From positions 78,966 to 142,965 of the forward strand of contig JABLXE010000009.1 in assembly GCA_013178225.1 (NCBI GenBank): 64,000 bases of DNA, in the 5' to 3' direction. The stretch is from Methanotrichaceae archaeon. GTDB lineage: Archaea; Halobacteriota; Methanosarcinia; Methanotrichales; Methanotrichaceae. A program made the translations under genes and the position numbers. Below are positions 44,053 through 52,040 of the stretch, in pieces. The first letter of the stretch is position 1, and each line of letters opens with the position of its first letter. The notes beneath the pieces were generated by a model that made no database searches, was not told the origin of the DNA, and was given only the letters and a program-made list of their open reading frames with translations.

Positions 44053-44301
44053 ATGCGGTTCAGAGTTTATTCCACGTTCACCTGCCCCAAGTGCGAGCAG
44101 CTGAAAAAAGCTCTAGCTGAGGCCAAGATCAGGTACGATAATATGGACATGGCCAGCCCGGAGGCGCTGACCGAGCTTCGGGTAAACGGGGTGTTCACGC
44201 TCTCCGCCCCTGTTCTGCAGGTAGAGGACAGGTTTTATACCGTGGATGATCTGTTTGACGGAGACCGGATGAAAAATTTAGCTGGAATTCTCAAAGGCTA
44301 A
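44053..44301 (+). CDS. Glutaredoxin/thioredoxin-like protein with CPKC active site
   Basis: 82 residues. The redox motif CPKC is near the N-terminus (FTCPKCEQLKKAL) in a thioredoxin-like fold; VNGVFTLSAPVLQVED has the cis-Pro region. Similar small redoxins reduce ribonucleotide reductase or other disulfides. The electron donor is unknown, but the window also has an anaerobic RNR at 8.7-11 kb. GAGGT lies upstream of the ATG. Confidence 0.82.
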   Translation: MRFRVYSTFTCPKCEQLKKALAEAKIRYDNMDMASPEALTELRVNGVFTLSAPVLQVEDRFYTVDDLFDGDRMKNLAGILKG

Positions 44302-44954
44302 AATTCCTGGCCCCTGACTCGCGCAATATCGAAGACCGCGGTGCTGGCCACATGCATCACGGCAAAGGTTCCGGCTTGAATGGGATCGGTCACCACCAGA
44401 TCGGCCTGATACGGCACTGACCCGGCCATCTTCAGAGCTATTACCGGGATGCCCTCTTCCTGCAATCTCTTGACTTCTTCAGTTATGCGGCCGCCCATCA
44501 GTGCCCCGGCCAGGACCAGAATGGAGGCCCGGTGCAGCCTGGCCACGGCGCTGACCGCATCGGCGATTGCAGTTTCGCCTACTAGCGGTATGGTGTCAAT
44601 GCTGATCCGCTCCCCCCGCAGATTGTGCCGGTCTGCCTCGTTGACGGCCCCGACCGCAGCCTGTGCCACCTGGGCCCCGCCTCCAATTATGATCACCCTG
44701 GAGCCGTAGATCTTCTCAAAGGGCGCATGGACGGTTACCTCAAATATGGAGTCCAGGTCTGATAGCTCTTCAACCATTCCCTCTTCCGGGCCGTCGATCT
44801 CCATGTAAACCGAAGCCCTGCCCCGGTTCACCCCGCGCTCTATCACAAACTGCTGGGTGTAAACGATATTTCCACCTCTTTTTGCCACCACACCGGCTAT
44901 GTCGCGCAGCATTCCCGGGCGGTCGATACAGATTACGTTTATGGCGATGCTCAT
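44298..44954 (-). CDS. ACT domain / DUF5612 protein
   Basis: 218 residues. An N-terminal ACT domain (INVICIDRPGMLRDIAGVVA) is joined to a domain with an alternating Gly-rich strand/helix pattern (VIIIGGGAQVAQAAVGAVNE; ASILVLAGALMGGR) found in methanogen DUF5612 proteins. ACT domains bind amino acids or nucleotides and regulate enzymes. The target is not known. Convergent with the glutaredoxin-like gene (4-base overlap of the 3' ends) and divergent from TFS (about 78 bases). Confidence 0.85.
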   Translation of the reverse strand: MSIAINVICIDRPGMLRDIAGVVAKRGGNIVYTQQFVIERGVNRGRASVYMEIDGPEEGMVEELSDLDSIFEVTVHAPFEKIYGSRVIIIGGGAQVAQAAVGAVNEADRHNLRGERISIDTIPLVGETAIADAVSAVARLHRASILVLAGALMGGRITEEVKRLQEEGIPVIALKMAGSVPYQADLVVTDPIQAGTFAVMHVASTAVFDIARVRGQEF

Positions 44955-45032
44955 GCTATCCTCGTGCTTTCCGACTCATGGTTTATAAGAGACTGGCAAA
45001 CTTTAATATGGCGAGTGGAAAACGTTTTGGCA

Positions 45033-45338
45033 ATGGAATTTTGTTCGCAATGCAAGAGCATGATGATGCCCAAAGACGGCATGTGGGTGTGCAGGAAATG
45101 CGGCCACAAAATCCCCCGCGACTCCGGCGAGAAGATGGTGAGCAGAACCGAGCAGAAACCTCGCGAGGTACCCGTCCTGGAGGGCAATATCTCCCTTCAG
45201 CCCACCACCAATGCCCGATGTCCGGCCTGCGATAACGGCACTGCCTACTGGGAGATGAAGCAGACCAGAAAGGCCGATGAGCCACCCACATTGTTCCTGA
45301 CCTGCACCAAATGCGGGAACCGCTGGAGAAAATATTAA
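45033..45338 (+). CDS. tfs: Transcription factor S (TFS, TFIIS-like)
   Basis: 101 residues. Two zinc ribbons: N-terminal CSQC/CRKC and C-terminal CPAC, then CTKC (FLTCTKCGNRWRKY). The acidic hairpin ADEPPT carries the Asp-Glu pair that makes stalled RNA polymerase cut its transcript. ATG 45033 lies about 28 bases after a TATA-like TTTAATAT at 45002-45009, giving a leaderless mRNA. The longer frame from 44964 starts before the promoter. Short gap to the PCNA region. Confidence 0.95.
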   Translation: MEFCSQCKSMMMPKDGMWVCRKCGHKIPRDSGEKMVSRTEQKPREVPVLEGNISLQPTTNARCPACDNGTAYWEMKQTRKADEPPTLFLTCTKCGNRWRKY

Positions 45339-45390
45339 TATAATTATTGAATTAAAATCGCCCGCATGAGAATACGGTCAGGAATATAGA

Positions 45391-45398
45391 TATAAATA
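45391..45398 (+). promoter_or_regulatory. TATA box upstream of PCNA
   Basis: TATAAATA, with transcription expected near 45418-45423. This puts the start of the mRNA at the first hairpin of the leader (45419), not at the PCNA ATG (45535). Confidence 0.55.
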
Positions 45399-45418
45399 AG
45401 GGCTGCAAATATCGCAGT

Positions 45419-45480
45419 GAAACGTCCCTGTGATGGTGTAGGAGGACGTTTCCGCTACTAGGGTCCGCAAATGAGCGGAT
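45419..45480 (+). ncRNA. Two-hairpin RNA leader upstream of PCNA
   Basis: Hairpin 1: GAAACGTCC (45419-45427) pairs perfectly with GGACGTTTC (45444-45452) over a 16-base loop that includes TGATGG. Hairpin 2: TCCGC (45464-45468) pairs with GCGGA (45475-45479) around AAATGA. With the TATA box at 45391 the transcript would begin at hairpin 1 and run about 115 bases before the PCNA start. It could be a regulatory leader or a small RNA. The perfect 9-bp stem is unlikely to arise by chance in this position, but conservation is untested. Confidence 0.4.
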
Positions 45481-45534
45481 CGGCAAGGGAAAGATTAAGT
45501 AAAATTAGAAGTGTTGCTCTTCAGAGGCTCTAGG

Positions 45535-46269
45535 ATGTTCAAGGCGGTAATAAACGCGGAATCCCTGCGCGATGCGGTTGAATCGGTCTCATCTCTGGTG
45601 GACGAGGTCAAGTTCTCCATCTCGGAGAAAGGACTAGAACTGAAAGCGGTAGACCCTGCCAATGTGGCCATGGTATCTTTAAAGATCGGCTCCGAAGCCT
45701 TCGAATATTTCAAGGCCACCGCTGGAGAGATCGGCGTGGACCTGGTTCGCTTGAGCGATGTTCTGAGCATGGCCGACAAGGGCGAGACCGTGCAGCTGGA
45801 GCTGGACGAAGAGAGCCACAAGCTCAAGATAGGAGTGGGCTCGCTGTCTTATACCCTCAGCCTGATCGACCCGACCGCCATTCGAAAGGAGCCCAGAATT
45901 CCGGAGCTGGACCTGCCGGCCCACGTCACGCTGCCCGGAAGCGAGCTGCGCCGTGCGGTCAAGGCCGCGGAGAAGGTGAGCGATCACGTGGTCCTGGGAG
46001 TCTCGGACGAGGGCTTCTACATGGAAGCCAAGGGGGATATAGACTCGTTAAAGCTCAAGATACCGAGCACCGAGCTTTTGGGAATGAAGCCGGGCGAGGC
46101 CAGATCGCTATTCTCCCTGGACTACCTGGAGGACATGAGCAAGTCCATAGGCAAGTCCGGAGAGGTCACGCTGGAGCTTGGGGTCGACTATCCGCTGAGG
46201 GTTGCCTTTAAGCTGGGGCAGTCGGTGGAGGTCAATTATCTCCTGGCTCCGAGAATCGAACAGGAATGA
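45535..46269 (+). CDS. pcn: DNA polymerase sliding clamp (PCNA)
   Basis: 244 residues, normal PCNA length. Two similar domains fold into one third of the ring; features include MFKAVINAESLRDAVESVSS, LVRLSDVLSMADKGETVQLEL and the C-terminal LLAPRIEQE. The homotrimer encircles DNA and tethers polymerase, Fen1, ligase and other factors via PIP boxes. ATG 45535 has AGAGG upstream, and PriL starts within the last bases (ATGA overlap), so clamp and primase subunit are co-translated. Confidence 0.96.
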   Translation: MFKAVINAESLRDAVESVSSLVDEVKFSISEKGLELKAVDPANVAMVSLKIGSEAFEYFKATAGEIGVDLVRLSDVLSMADKGETVQLELDEESHKLKIGVGSLSYTLSLIDPTAIRKEPRIPELDLPAHVTLPGSELRRAVKAAEKVSDHVVLGVSDEGFYMEAKGDIDSLKLKIPSTELLGMKPGEARSLFSLDYLEDMSKSIGKSGEVTLELGVDYPLRVAFKLGQSVEVNYLLAPRIEQE

Positions 46270-47267
46270 GGATTGCGGATTATCCCTTCACCCAACAGGC
46301 CGCCGATCATGTGAGAGCTGCAGGTTACTCCCTGGAGGACCTGCTGGAAAAACCCTCTTTTAGAATTTTCCGCACCCGGGCAGCGGATAGAGTGCGGGGC
46401 GCAATCGACGGCGATATATCCGACGTCAGGGCCCAGAGCGAGTCCGAGCTTCTCTCCGAACTGTTATCGTATCCCCTGGCACGAATCATGGTCTCGTGTC
46501 TGGATGACTCGCATCTCCTGCGCAGATACGCCCTGGCAGAGGCCAAGCTGGCACACCGGAGGATGGAGAGGGAGAAAGCGGATTTGATCCTGCTGGCCGA
46601 AGACCTGAACCTTCACCCCCAGCCGGCAGGCGATCTTTTCCGGCTGCATTTTTCCGAGTATATCGTTGCAGGACACCGCATGAAGAGCCCCAAATGGAAG
46701 CTGGTGAACCGAGACCTGGACCGGGGCTTCCTTACGGTTACCAGAGACGAGCTGGTCCGGCTCATGGAGGAGCTGGTGAGGGACAGAGTTCTATCTGGAC
46801 TTCCGCTGGAGGTCGATTCAGAGACCTGCTCAAGGCTGGACGAAATCCTGACCCCGCTGCGAAGAGATCTGGAAGCCATGAGGTCCTGGCATCAGACAGA
46901 CCTTGGCAGAGTAGAGGAAGGCGCGTTTCCGCCTTGCATTCGGAGCATGCTGGCCGATGTGGCCGCGGGGAAAAATCTGGCTCATTCAGCCCGCTTCGCT
47001 CTCACCAGCTTTCTCTTGCGAATCGGCATGTCCTCGCAGGATGTAGTCGCCCTCTTCTCATCCAGCCCCGACTTCGATCCCGAACGCACCGGCTATCAGG
47101 TGGAGCATATCGCCGGATCTTCCGGGACCCGGTACAAACCGCCATCCTGCTCGACCATGAAGACCTACGGCAACTGTCCGGGCGAGGACCAGCTCTGCGC
47201 CAGGATAAATCACCCCTTGAACTATTACCAGCGACGGGTTCGCAGCATTTCCAGAAAGGAGAGCTAG
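46266..47267 (+). CDS. priL: DNA primase large subunit (PriL)
   Basis: 333 residues. The C-terminal half carries the Fe-S-type cysteines of primase large subunits: PPCIRSML, then PPSCSTMKTYGNC and DQLCARINHPLNYY. PriL guides the catalytic subunit PriS (at 56-57 kb) and influences primer length. It overlaps PCNA by 4 bases. The N-terminal region (MRIADYPFTQQAADHVRAAG) is a typical helical domain. The operon pair PCNA-PriL is known in several archaea. Confidence 0.93.
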   Translation: MRIADYPFTQQAADHVRAAGYSLEDLLEKPSFRIFRTRAADRVRGAIDGDISDVRAQSESELLSELLSYPLARIMVSCLDDSHLLRRYALAEAKLAHRRMEREKADLILLAEDLNLHPQPAGDLFRLHFSEYIVAGHRMKSPKWKLVNRDLDRGFLTVTRDELVRLMEELVRDRVLSGLPLEVDSETCSRLDEILTPLRRDLEAMRSWHQTDLGRVEEGAFPPCIRSMLADVAAGKNLAHSARFALTSFLLRIGMSSQDVVALFSSSPDFDPERTGYQVEHIAGSSGTRYKPPSCSTMKTYGNCPGEDQLCARINHPLNYYQRRVRSISRKES

Positions 47268-47327
47268 GCCCGGGGCAGCATCCCAGGGCTGAATCTCGTA
47301 TCATAGCCGTCAGCCGTGAAGGCGGAT

Positions 47328-49142
47328 CTAGATGATGGTTATTCCGGCAGGAAGCCTCTTTCGCAGCTCATCAGACGAAAGATAAGACCAGAACCAATCA
47401 ACAGCATCGGTCCGGCCGGCCGACCTGCACACGAACTCCATTCTATCGCAGACCAGGGGCCGGAAGAAGAGGCCGGCCTCTTCTGCTGCCGCTCTGGTGC
47501 AAAAGCCCACCTGGGCCCGGCCGGAGGCCACGGATGAGGCGACCGCTGAGTGGCTCATGGCCCGGCCAGGCATTCTGGAAACCTCAGCCGTCGGGTTCAG
47601 CCCGGACAGGGCCGTCTTTAGAGCAGCATCCATGGCCGACTCCCGCGACCATCCCAGAACGCTGGCACCGTCCCGGTCCTCGATGGCCAGCTGTTCAGGA
47701 GACCTGGCCATCAATCCCAGCTCGCGGATGTATCCCGGAATTGATACGCAGCCCTCCGGAGGCTCCAGCCTCTGTCCTTCGGGCAGGGATATCGCCCCCA
47801 GGTCCGCAGCCCCATCGGCCACAGCTATGAGGCTCCTCATGCTGCCCAGTACCAGATAGCGGACCTGGTAGGGCATGGCCTCCACCACCTTTTCCAGGAG
47901 CGGGCAGCTTTCTCCGGCAATCGTTATGTCCGGAATCCCGTCTCCAAAGAGCTGAACAGTCACCGGCTCTCCTTTTTTCAGATACTCCACGTCGGCTGGG
48001 ATCTCGATTACTCCATCGGACTGGGCCAGTGTGGTTATCGAGCCGCTGCCCCGGTCAAGAGGATAGACCGAGCCACCGGCGAGACCAACAGCCATCATCT
48101 GCCTGCGGCTCTCCGACCTGACCGGCCGGGCCAGCGTTCCGCTGAGGGTCCGTCCCTCATACCTTTTGCCCAGAGCTCTGGCTATAGCCGGGGCCGCCAG
48201 CAGCCGGAAGACCGTGAGCGCACTGGTGGGGTAGCCGGGAAGCCCGAGACAGGGAGTTTCGTTCAGCATTGCGAAGATGGTGGGCTTTCCGGGCTTCAGG
48301 TTGACTCCGTGAAATTTCGTCTCTGCGATCTCGTCCAGAACCTGATAGATCATGTCGCCTGCGCCGGCGGAGGTGCTTCCGGACACCAGCAGAAGGCCAC
48401 ACTGGGCGGCCATGGCGCTCAAGACCTCGAACATGGCTTCCTTGCGGTCTGGCAGGATGCCGAAGGCCACAGGCTCGCCGCCGCACTCCTCGACCGCGGC
48501 GGCTATGGAATAGGAGTTGATGTCGTAGATCTGGCCGGGATACAGATCCCTGCCGGGGCTTACAAGCTCGTTTCCGGTGGAGGCGATTCCCACCTTGAGG
48601 CGGCGCACGCTGACCTGGTCCCGTCCCAGAGCGGCAAGCACGCCCACATCTCTGGAGGTGAGGACTGTTCCCGGGAAAAGGACCGCCTCTCCGAAAGAGA
48701 TGTCGCTGCCGGCTCCCTGGACGTTTTCGCCGCTGTGCACCGGCCGGTTTACGCGCAGCCAGCCGTCTTGCTCTTCGCAGTACTCCACCATGACCACGGC
48801 ATCGCTTCCCTCCGGCATCATGGACCCGGTCGAGACCTCCGCTGCCTGGTCGTTCTCCAGCCGAACCTCGGGCCTCTTGCCCATGGGGACCCTGCCCACC
48901 AGCCTGAGTGAAACGGGCCGGTCCTCTCTGGAGCCCAGGGTGTCCTGGGCGATCACCGCATAGCCGTCCATGGAGGCGCGGTTAAATCCCGGCACGTTGA
49001 TGGTCGATACGACCTTCTCCGCTAAAACCCGTCCCAGAGCATGCTGCAGTGGAACAGACCGGGCTTCCGTCCGGGGGGCATGGCTGAGAACAATTGATCT
49101 GGCTTCGTCCAGGGAGATCAGGCTGCGGAACTCTTTGCGCAT
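47328..49142 (-). CDS. moeA: Molybdopterin molybdenumtransferase MoeA with C-terminal binding-protein-like domain
   Basis: 604 residues. Residues 1-400 are MoeA: substrate loop FNRASMDGYAVIA, SGSTSAGAGDM (MoCF domain), and LPGYPTSALTVFR. MoeA inserts molybdate/tungstate into molybdopterin-AMP. Residues about 405-604 resemble a periplasmic substrate-binding fold (ITIAGESCPLLEKVVE, then DLGAISLPEG and VGFCTRAAAEEAGLFFRPLV), a fusion found in a subset of MoeA proteins in methanogens, which may deliver or sense the metal or its oxyanion. Convergent with priL. Confidence 0.93.
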   Translation of the reverse strand: MRKEFRSLISLDEARSIVLSHAPRTEARSVPLQHALGRVLAEKVVSTINVPGFNRASMDGYAVIAQDTLGSREDRPVSLRLVGRVPMGKRPEVRLENDQAAEVSTGSMMPEGSDAVVMVEYCEEQDGWLRVNRPVHSGENVQGAGSDISFGEAVLFPGTVLTSRDVGVLAALGRDQVSVRRLKVGIASTGNELVSPGRDLYPGQIYDINSYSIAAAVEECGGEPVAFGILPDRKEAMFEVLSAMAAQCGLLLVSGSTSAGAGDMIYQVLDEIAETKFHGVNLKPGKPTIFAMLNETPCLGLPGYPTSALTVFRLLAAPAIARALGKRYEGRTLSGTLARPVRSESRRQMMAVGLAGGSVYPLDRGSGSITTLAQSDGVIEIPADVEYLKKGEPVTVQLFGDGIPDITIAGESCPLLEKVVEAMPYQVRYLVLGSMRSLIAVADGAADLGAISLPEGQRLEPPEGCVSIPGYIRELGLMARSPEQLAIEDRDGASVLGWSRESAMDAALKTALSGLNPTAEVSRMPGRAMSHSAVASSVASGRAQVGFCTRAAAEEAGLFFRPLVCDRMEFVCRSAGRTDAVDWFWSYLSSDELRKRLPAGITII

Positions 49143-49271
49143 GCCTGTACTCTGTCTTTGGAGTTCTTCTTAAAGCTAGGGGTCAAAGGACCACGATCTT
49201 TGGCCATTTTAATCGCTGATCGACATGGCTGGAAGAGCAACGCCGGGCATCAGACACTGGTGATGTTTGGA

Positions 49272-49284
49272 TAACATAATGTTA
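49272..49284. promoter_or_regulatory. Palindromic operator candidate upstream of the DUF2178/XRE pair
   Basis: TAACAT-A-ATGTTA, a perfect 6-1-6 palindrome. It lies 135 bases before the DUF2178 ATG. XRE regulators often bind such short palindromes, so it may be the self-control site of the XRE protein encoded in the pair. Confidence 0.35.
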
Positions 49285-49418
49285 GAAATACAAAACATTA
49301 AAATAGCTGCATGTGAGAAATACATAACATGAAGCACGGAGATGCAACCGTCCTCCAGCAGCGAGGGAGACGCTCATTTGAAAAGAGCAAAGGCACAGAA
49401 TGAGGAGGTAGCAGGAAA

Positions 49419-49796
49419 ATGAACAAATTTTCGGCCGGCCTGCTGCTTGGAGCAGCATTGATCCTTGCGGGAATGCTTCTGACTTATGCCGGCTATGATG
49501 CGTTATTTCTGGCCGCAGGCGGCATAGCTGCACTGGCCACGACCATAATCAGGCGCTGGCAAAGGGGCGACGAACCGGAAAAGGACGAGAGGACCGACAA
49601 GATCAGAGCCTTTTCCCTGGCTTACTCCTGGTTCGTGAGCATACTTGCAATCCTGGTCATATTCAGCGCTGCCACTATGGGAATGATCTCCATTGACGCT
49701 ATCACTGCCCTATCGGCCATCGTTTTCATCATGTCCGGCAGCGCCATCGCCTTTCTGGTCTTCCTGGATCGCCGGGGCGACGTGGGGCGGATATGA
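49419..49796 (+). CDS. DUF2178 membrane protein
   Basis: 125 residues with four predicted membrane helices (about 6-24, 28-42, 68-88 and 94-116) and a charged loop carrying [16 protein letters not shown] between helices 2 and 3. This is the DUF2178 pattern, seen beside small XRE regulators in archaea and Gram-positive bacteria. AGGAGGTAGCAGG precedes the ATG. It overlaps the XRE gene by 4 bases. Function unknown. Confidence 0.82.
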   Translation: MNKFSAGLLLGAALILAGMLLTYAGYDALFLAAGGIAALATTIIRRWQRGDEPEKDERTDKIRAFSLAYSWFVSILAILVIFSAATMGMISIDAITALSAIVFIMSGSAIAFLVFLDRRGDVGRI

Positions 49797-50002
49797 AAAC
49801 GCGGATCAAAGAGCTGAGGGCCAGGCACGACCTAACCCAGGAGGAGCTGGCAAAAATGGTCGGAGTGCGAAGAGAGACCATCGTGTTCCTGGAGAAGGGC
49901 CGGTACAATCCATCGCTCAAGCTGGCCTGCAAAGTGGCCCGGGCTCTTGGCTCAAGCATTGAAGAGATCTTTCTGTTCGAGGAGGAAGAGCTCACCAGCT
50001 GA
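49793..50002 (+). CDS. Cro/CI-type (XRE) transcriptional regulator
   Basis: 69 residues, a single helix-turn-helix: [20 protein letters not shown] then [20 protein letters not shown]. These small YgzD-like regulators usually pair with DUF2178 or another membrane protein. Starts inside the previous gene's stop (ATGA overlap), and its end overlaps the convergent aroC end by 11 bases. Probably represses its own operon; see the palindrome at 49272. Confidence 0.9.
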   Translation: MKTRIKELRARHDLTQEELAKMVGVRRETIVFLEKGRYNPSLKLACKVARALGSSIEEIFLFEEEELTS

Positions 50003-51101
50003 CCCGGGCCGCCCTGTTTCTCAGCAGATGATCGGCCAAGACCAGCGCCACCATGGCCTCGGCCACAGGCACGATTCGCGGGGGAATGGCCGGATCGTGC
50101 CGGCCTTTGATCTCGATTTGGGCAGGCTCGCCGGTCGAGAGGTTCACAGTGGTCTGGATTTTCGAGATGGATGGCGTGGGCTTAACGGCGATTCGACAGA
50201 CGATGGGGGCTCCGGTGGAAATCCCGCCCAGTATGCCGCCTGCATTGTTGCTCTTAAAGCCGATCCGTCCGGCATCGATGATCAGTGGATCGTTCATCTC
50301 GCTTCCGCGAAGACGTGCGCTCTCCCGGCCCGCTCCGATCTCCACCGCTTTAACGGCACCCAAGCTCATCAGCGCCCGGGCCAGATCAGAGTCCAGCTTG
50401 TCAAAAACAGGAAGGCCGAGCCCTGGCGGGACGCCCTCCGCCACGATCTCCACCACCCCTCCCAGGCTGTCGCCCTCTGCCCTGACCTCCTCCAGACGGG
50501 CCAGCATCCGCTCGGCCGTCAGCGGATGAGGACAGCGAACGGGATTCGACTCGGCCTCTGTCCTTATCTCAGCCAGGGCCTCTGGAATTTCAGGGCAGAG
50601 GATCCCCCCCAGCTCGACGACGTAGCCGGCTACTTCAATTCCCTCTCCGGCCAGCAGCTTCTTGGCCACGGCTCCGGCAGCCACCCGGCCGGCGGTCTCG
50701 CGAGCTGAGGCCCGGCCCCCGCCGCGGTGATCGCGCAATCCGTATTTGGCGTGGTAACAGAAATCTGCATGGCCGGGACGGGGCCGGTCCCGCAGGGCAT
50801 CGTAGGAGGACGAATCGGCATCCTTGTTCCAGATGAGCATCGATATCGGCGTTCCCGTGGTTGTTCCCTCGAAGATCCCTGAGAGGATTTCCACCTGATC
50901 AGCCTCCCGGCGGGCGGTCGAGGCCCGGCTCTGGCCCGGTCGCCTACGATCAAGCTCCTTTTGAATGTCCTCTGCGGCCAGCGGCAGACCTGCCGGGCAG
51001 CCGTCCACCACCACCCCCACTGCTCTGCCGTGCGACTCGCCCCAGGTGGTGATGCGAAATATGGTGCCGAAGGTATTGCCGGACATTGAAAGAAACCTCA
51101 A
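49992..51101 (-). CDS. aroC: Chorismate synthase
   Basis: Last step of the shikimate pathway: removes phosphate from EPSP to give chorismate, using reduced FMN. 369 residues. Conserved segments: [20 protein letters not shown], the [22 protein letters not shown] stretch shortly after (about 53-74), and the Arg/His-rich [20 protein letters not shown] (about 125-144). Supplies aromatic amino acids. No other aro genes are visible here. It lies 86 bases from the prs start; the two may be separate units. Confidence 0.96.
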   Translation of the reverse strand: MRFLSMSGNTFGTIFRITTWGESHGRAVGVVVDGCPAGLPLAAEDIQKELDRRRPGQSRASTARREADQVEILSGIFEGTTTGTPISMLIWNKDADSSSYDALRDRPRPGHADFCYHAKYGLRDHRGGGRASARETAGRVAAGAVAKKLLAGEGIEVAGYVVELGGILCPEIPEALAEIRTEAESNPVRCPHPLTAERMLARLEEVRAEGDSLGGVVEIVAEGVPPGLGLPVFDKLDSDLARALMSLGAVKAVEIGAGRESARLRGSEMNDPLIIDAGRIGFKSNNAGGILGGISTGAPIVCRIAVKPTPSISKIQTTVNLSTGEPAQIEIKGRHDPAIPPRIVPVAEAMVALVLADHLLRNRAARVSW

Positions 51102-51187
51102 GATAGCTTTGCTACGCCCTGAATCATCAACTTACCTATGCCGGGACAGGCGGAGAAAAATATTTTAAAGAATATGCAGTGCGCCGG

Positions 51188-52039
51188 CTAACGCGAGATG
51201 GCTCCGGCTATCAGCGATGCCACCGAAACGGTGCTCACCGCTTTTTCCAGAGTGTCGGTGGCAATCACGGCCTCGACTCCGGCCCGGTAAAGCTTCAGAA
51301 CAGCGCTACCGGTAAGCACGGGATGAACCGCTGCCAGATACACCCTGGCAGCCCCCTGCTTTCGCAGAAGAGCGATGGCCGTGGCCATGGTTCCGCCGGT
51401 GGCGATCATATCGTCGAAGATGACCACATCCCGGCCCTTCACGTCCACCTCTTTGGGGGCCATGGAGACCTCGGTGCCGCTGTGGCGGGTCTTCTGCAGG
51501 TAATCGCAAGGAAGATCCAGACGGTCCGCTGCGGTACGGGCCATGTTCACCGCGCCCTTGTCGGGAGATATCACCACCGCGTCGTTCAGGTCCATTGAGC
51601 GAATCTGCTCTGCCAGCAAGGGTGTAGCGTCCAGACTCTCTGCCGGACAGCTGAAATGGGACATGACCGACGGGGCGTGAATGTTCACCGCAAAGGCTCT
51701 CGACCCTTCCAGGAAGGGATTCAGAGCTGCAGCCAGAGCGCGAGCGGTCATGGGCTCGCCGGGCTTGAATATCTTGTCCTGGCGGGCATAGCCGAAATAG
51801 GGAACGACGAGCGTTACCCTTCGTCCCTGGCACACATCCAGCAGCTGCAGCAGATGGACGAAATCCCGGTCGGTGGGAGTGGACTGAATTATAGTTACAG
51901 GGTCCTCCAGTTCCGAGAGCACCTGCATGTAAGCCTCGCCATCGGGAAAAACTTTATAATCGCAAAGGGCCAGCTCCTGGCCCAAGATCGCCGCCACCCT
52001 GCCAGCCAGCAGCTGGGAGGATGGCCCTCCAATAATCAT
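51188..52039 (-). CDS. prs: Ribose-phosphate pyrophosphokinase (PRPP synthetase)
   Basis: Makes PRPP from ribose-5-phosphate and ATP. 283 residues, the usual archaeal length. Motifs: FPDGEAYMQVL (ribose/ATP region), YFGYARQDKIFKPGEPMTAR (catalytic flexible loop), and the PRPP-loop-like VVIFDDMIATGGTMATAI. PRPP feeds the phosphoribosyltransferase at 27 kb and nucleotide and His/Trp biosynthesis. One base separates it from the TldE gene upstream; it is the last member of the PriS-to-Prs operon. Confidence 0.95.
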   Translation of the reverse strand: MIIGGPSSQLLAGRVAAILGQELALCDYKVFPDGEAYMQVLSELEDPVTIIQSTPTDRDFVHLLQLLDVCQGRRVTLVVPYFGYARQDKIFKPGEPMTARALAAALNPFLEGSRAFAVNIHAPSVMSHFSCPAESLDATPLLAEQIRSMDLNDAVVISPDKGAVNMARTAADRLDLPCDYLQKTRHSGTEVSMAPKEVDVKGRDVVIFDDMIATGGTMATAIALLRKQGAARVYLAAVHPVLTGSAVLKLYRAGVEAVIATDTLEKAVSTVSVASLIAGAISR

Positions 52040-52040
52040 T

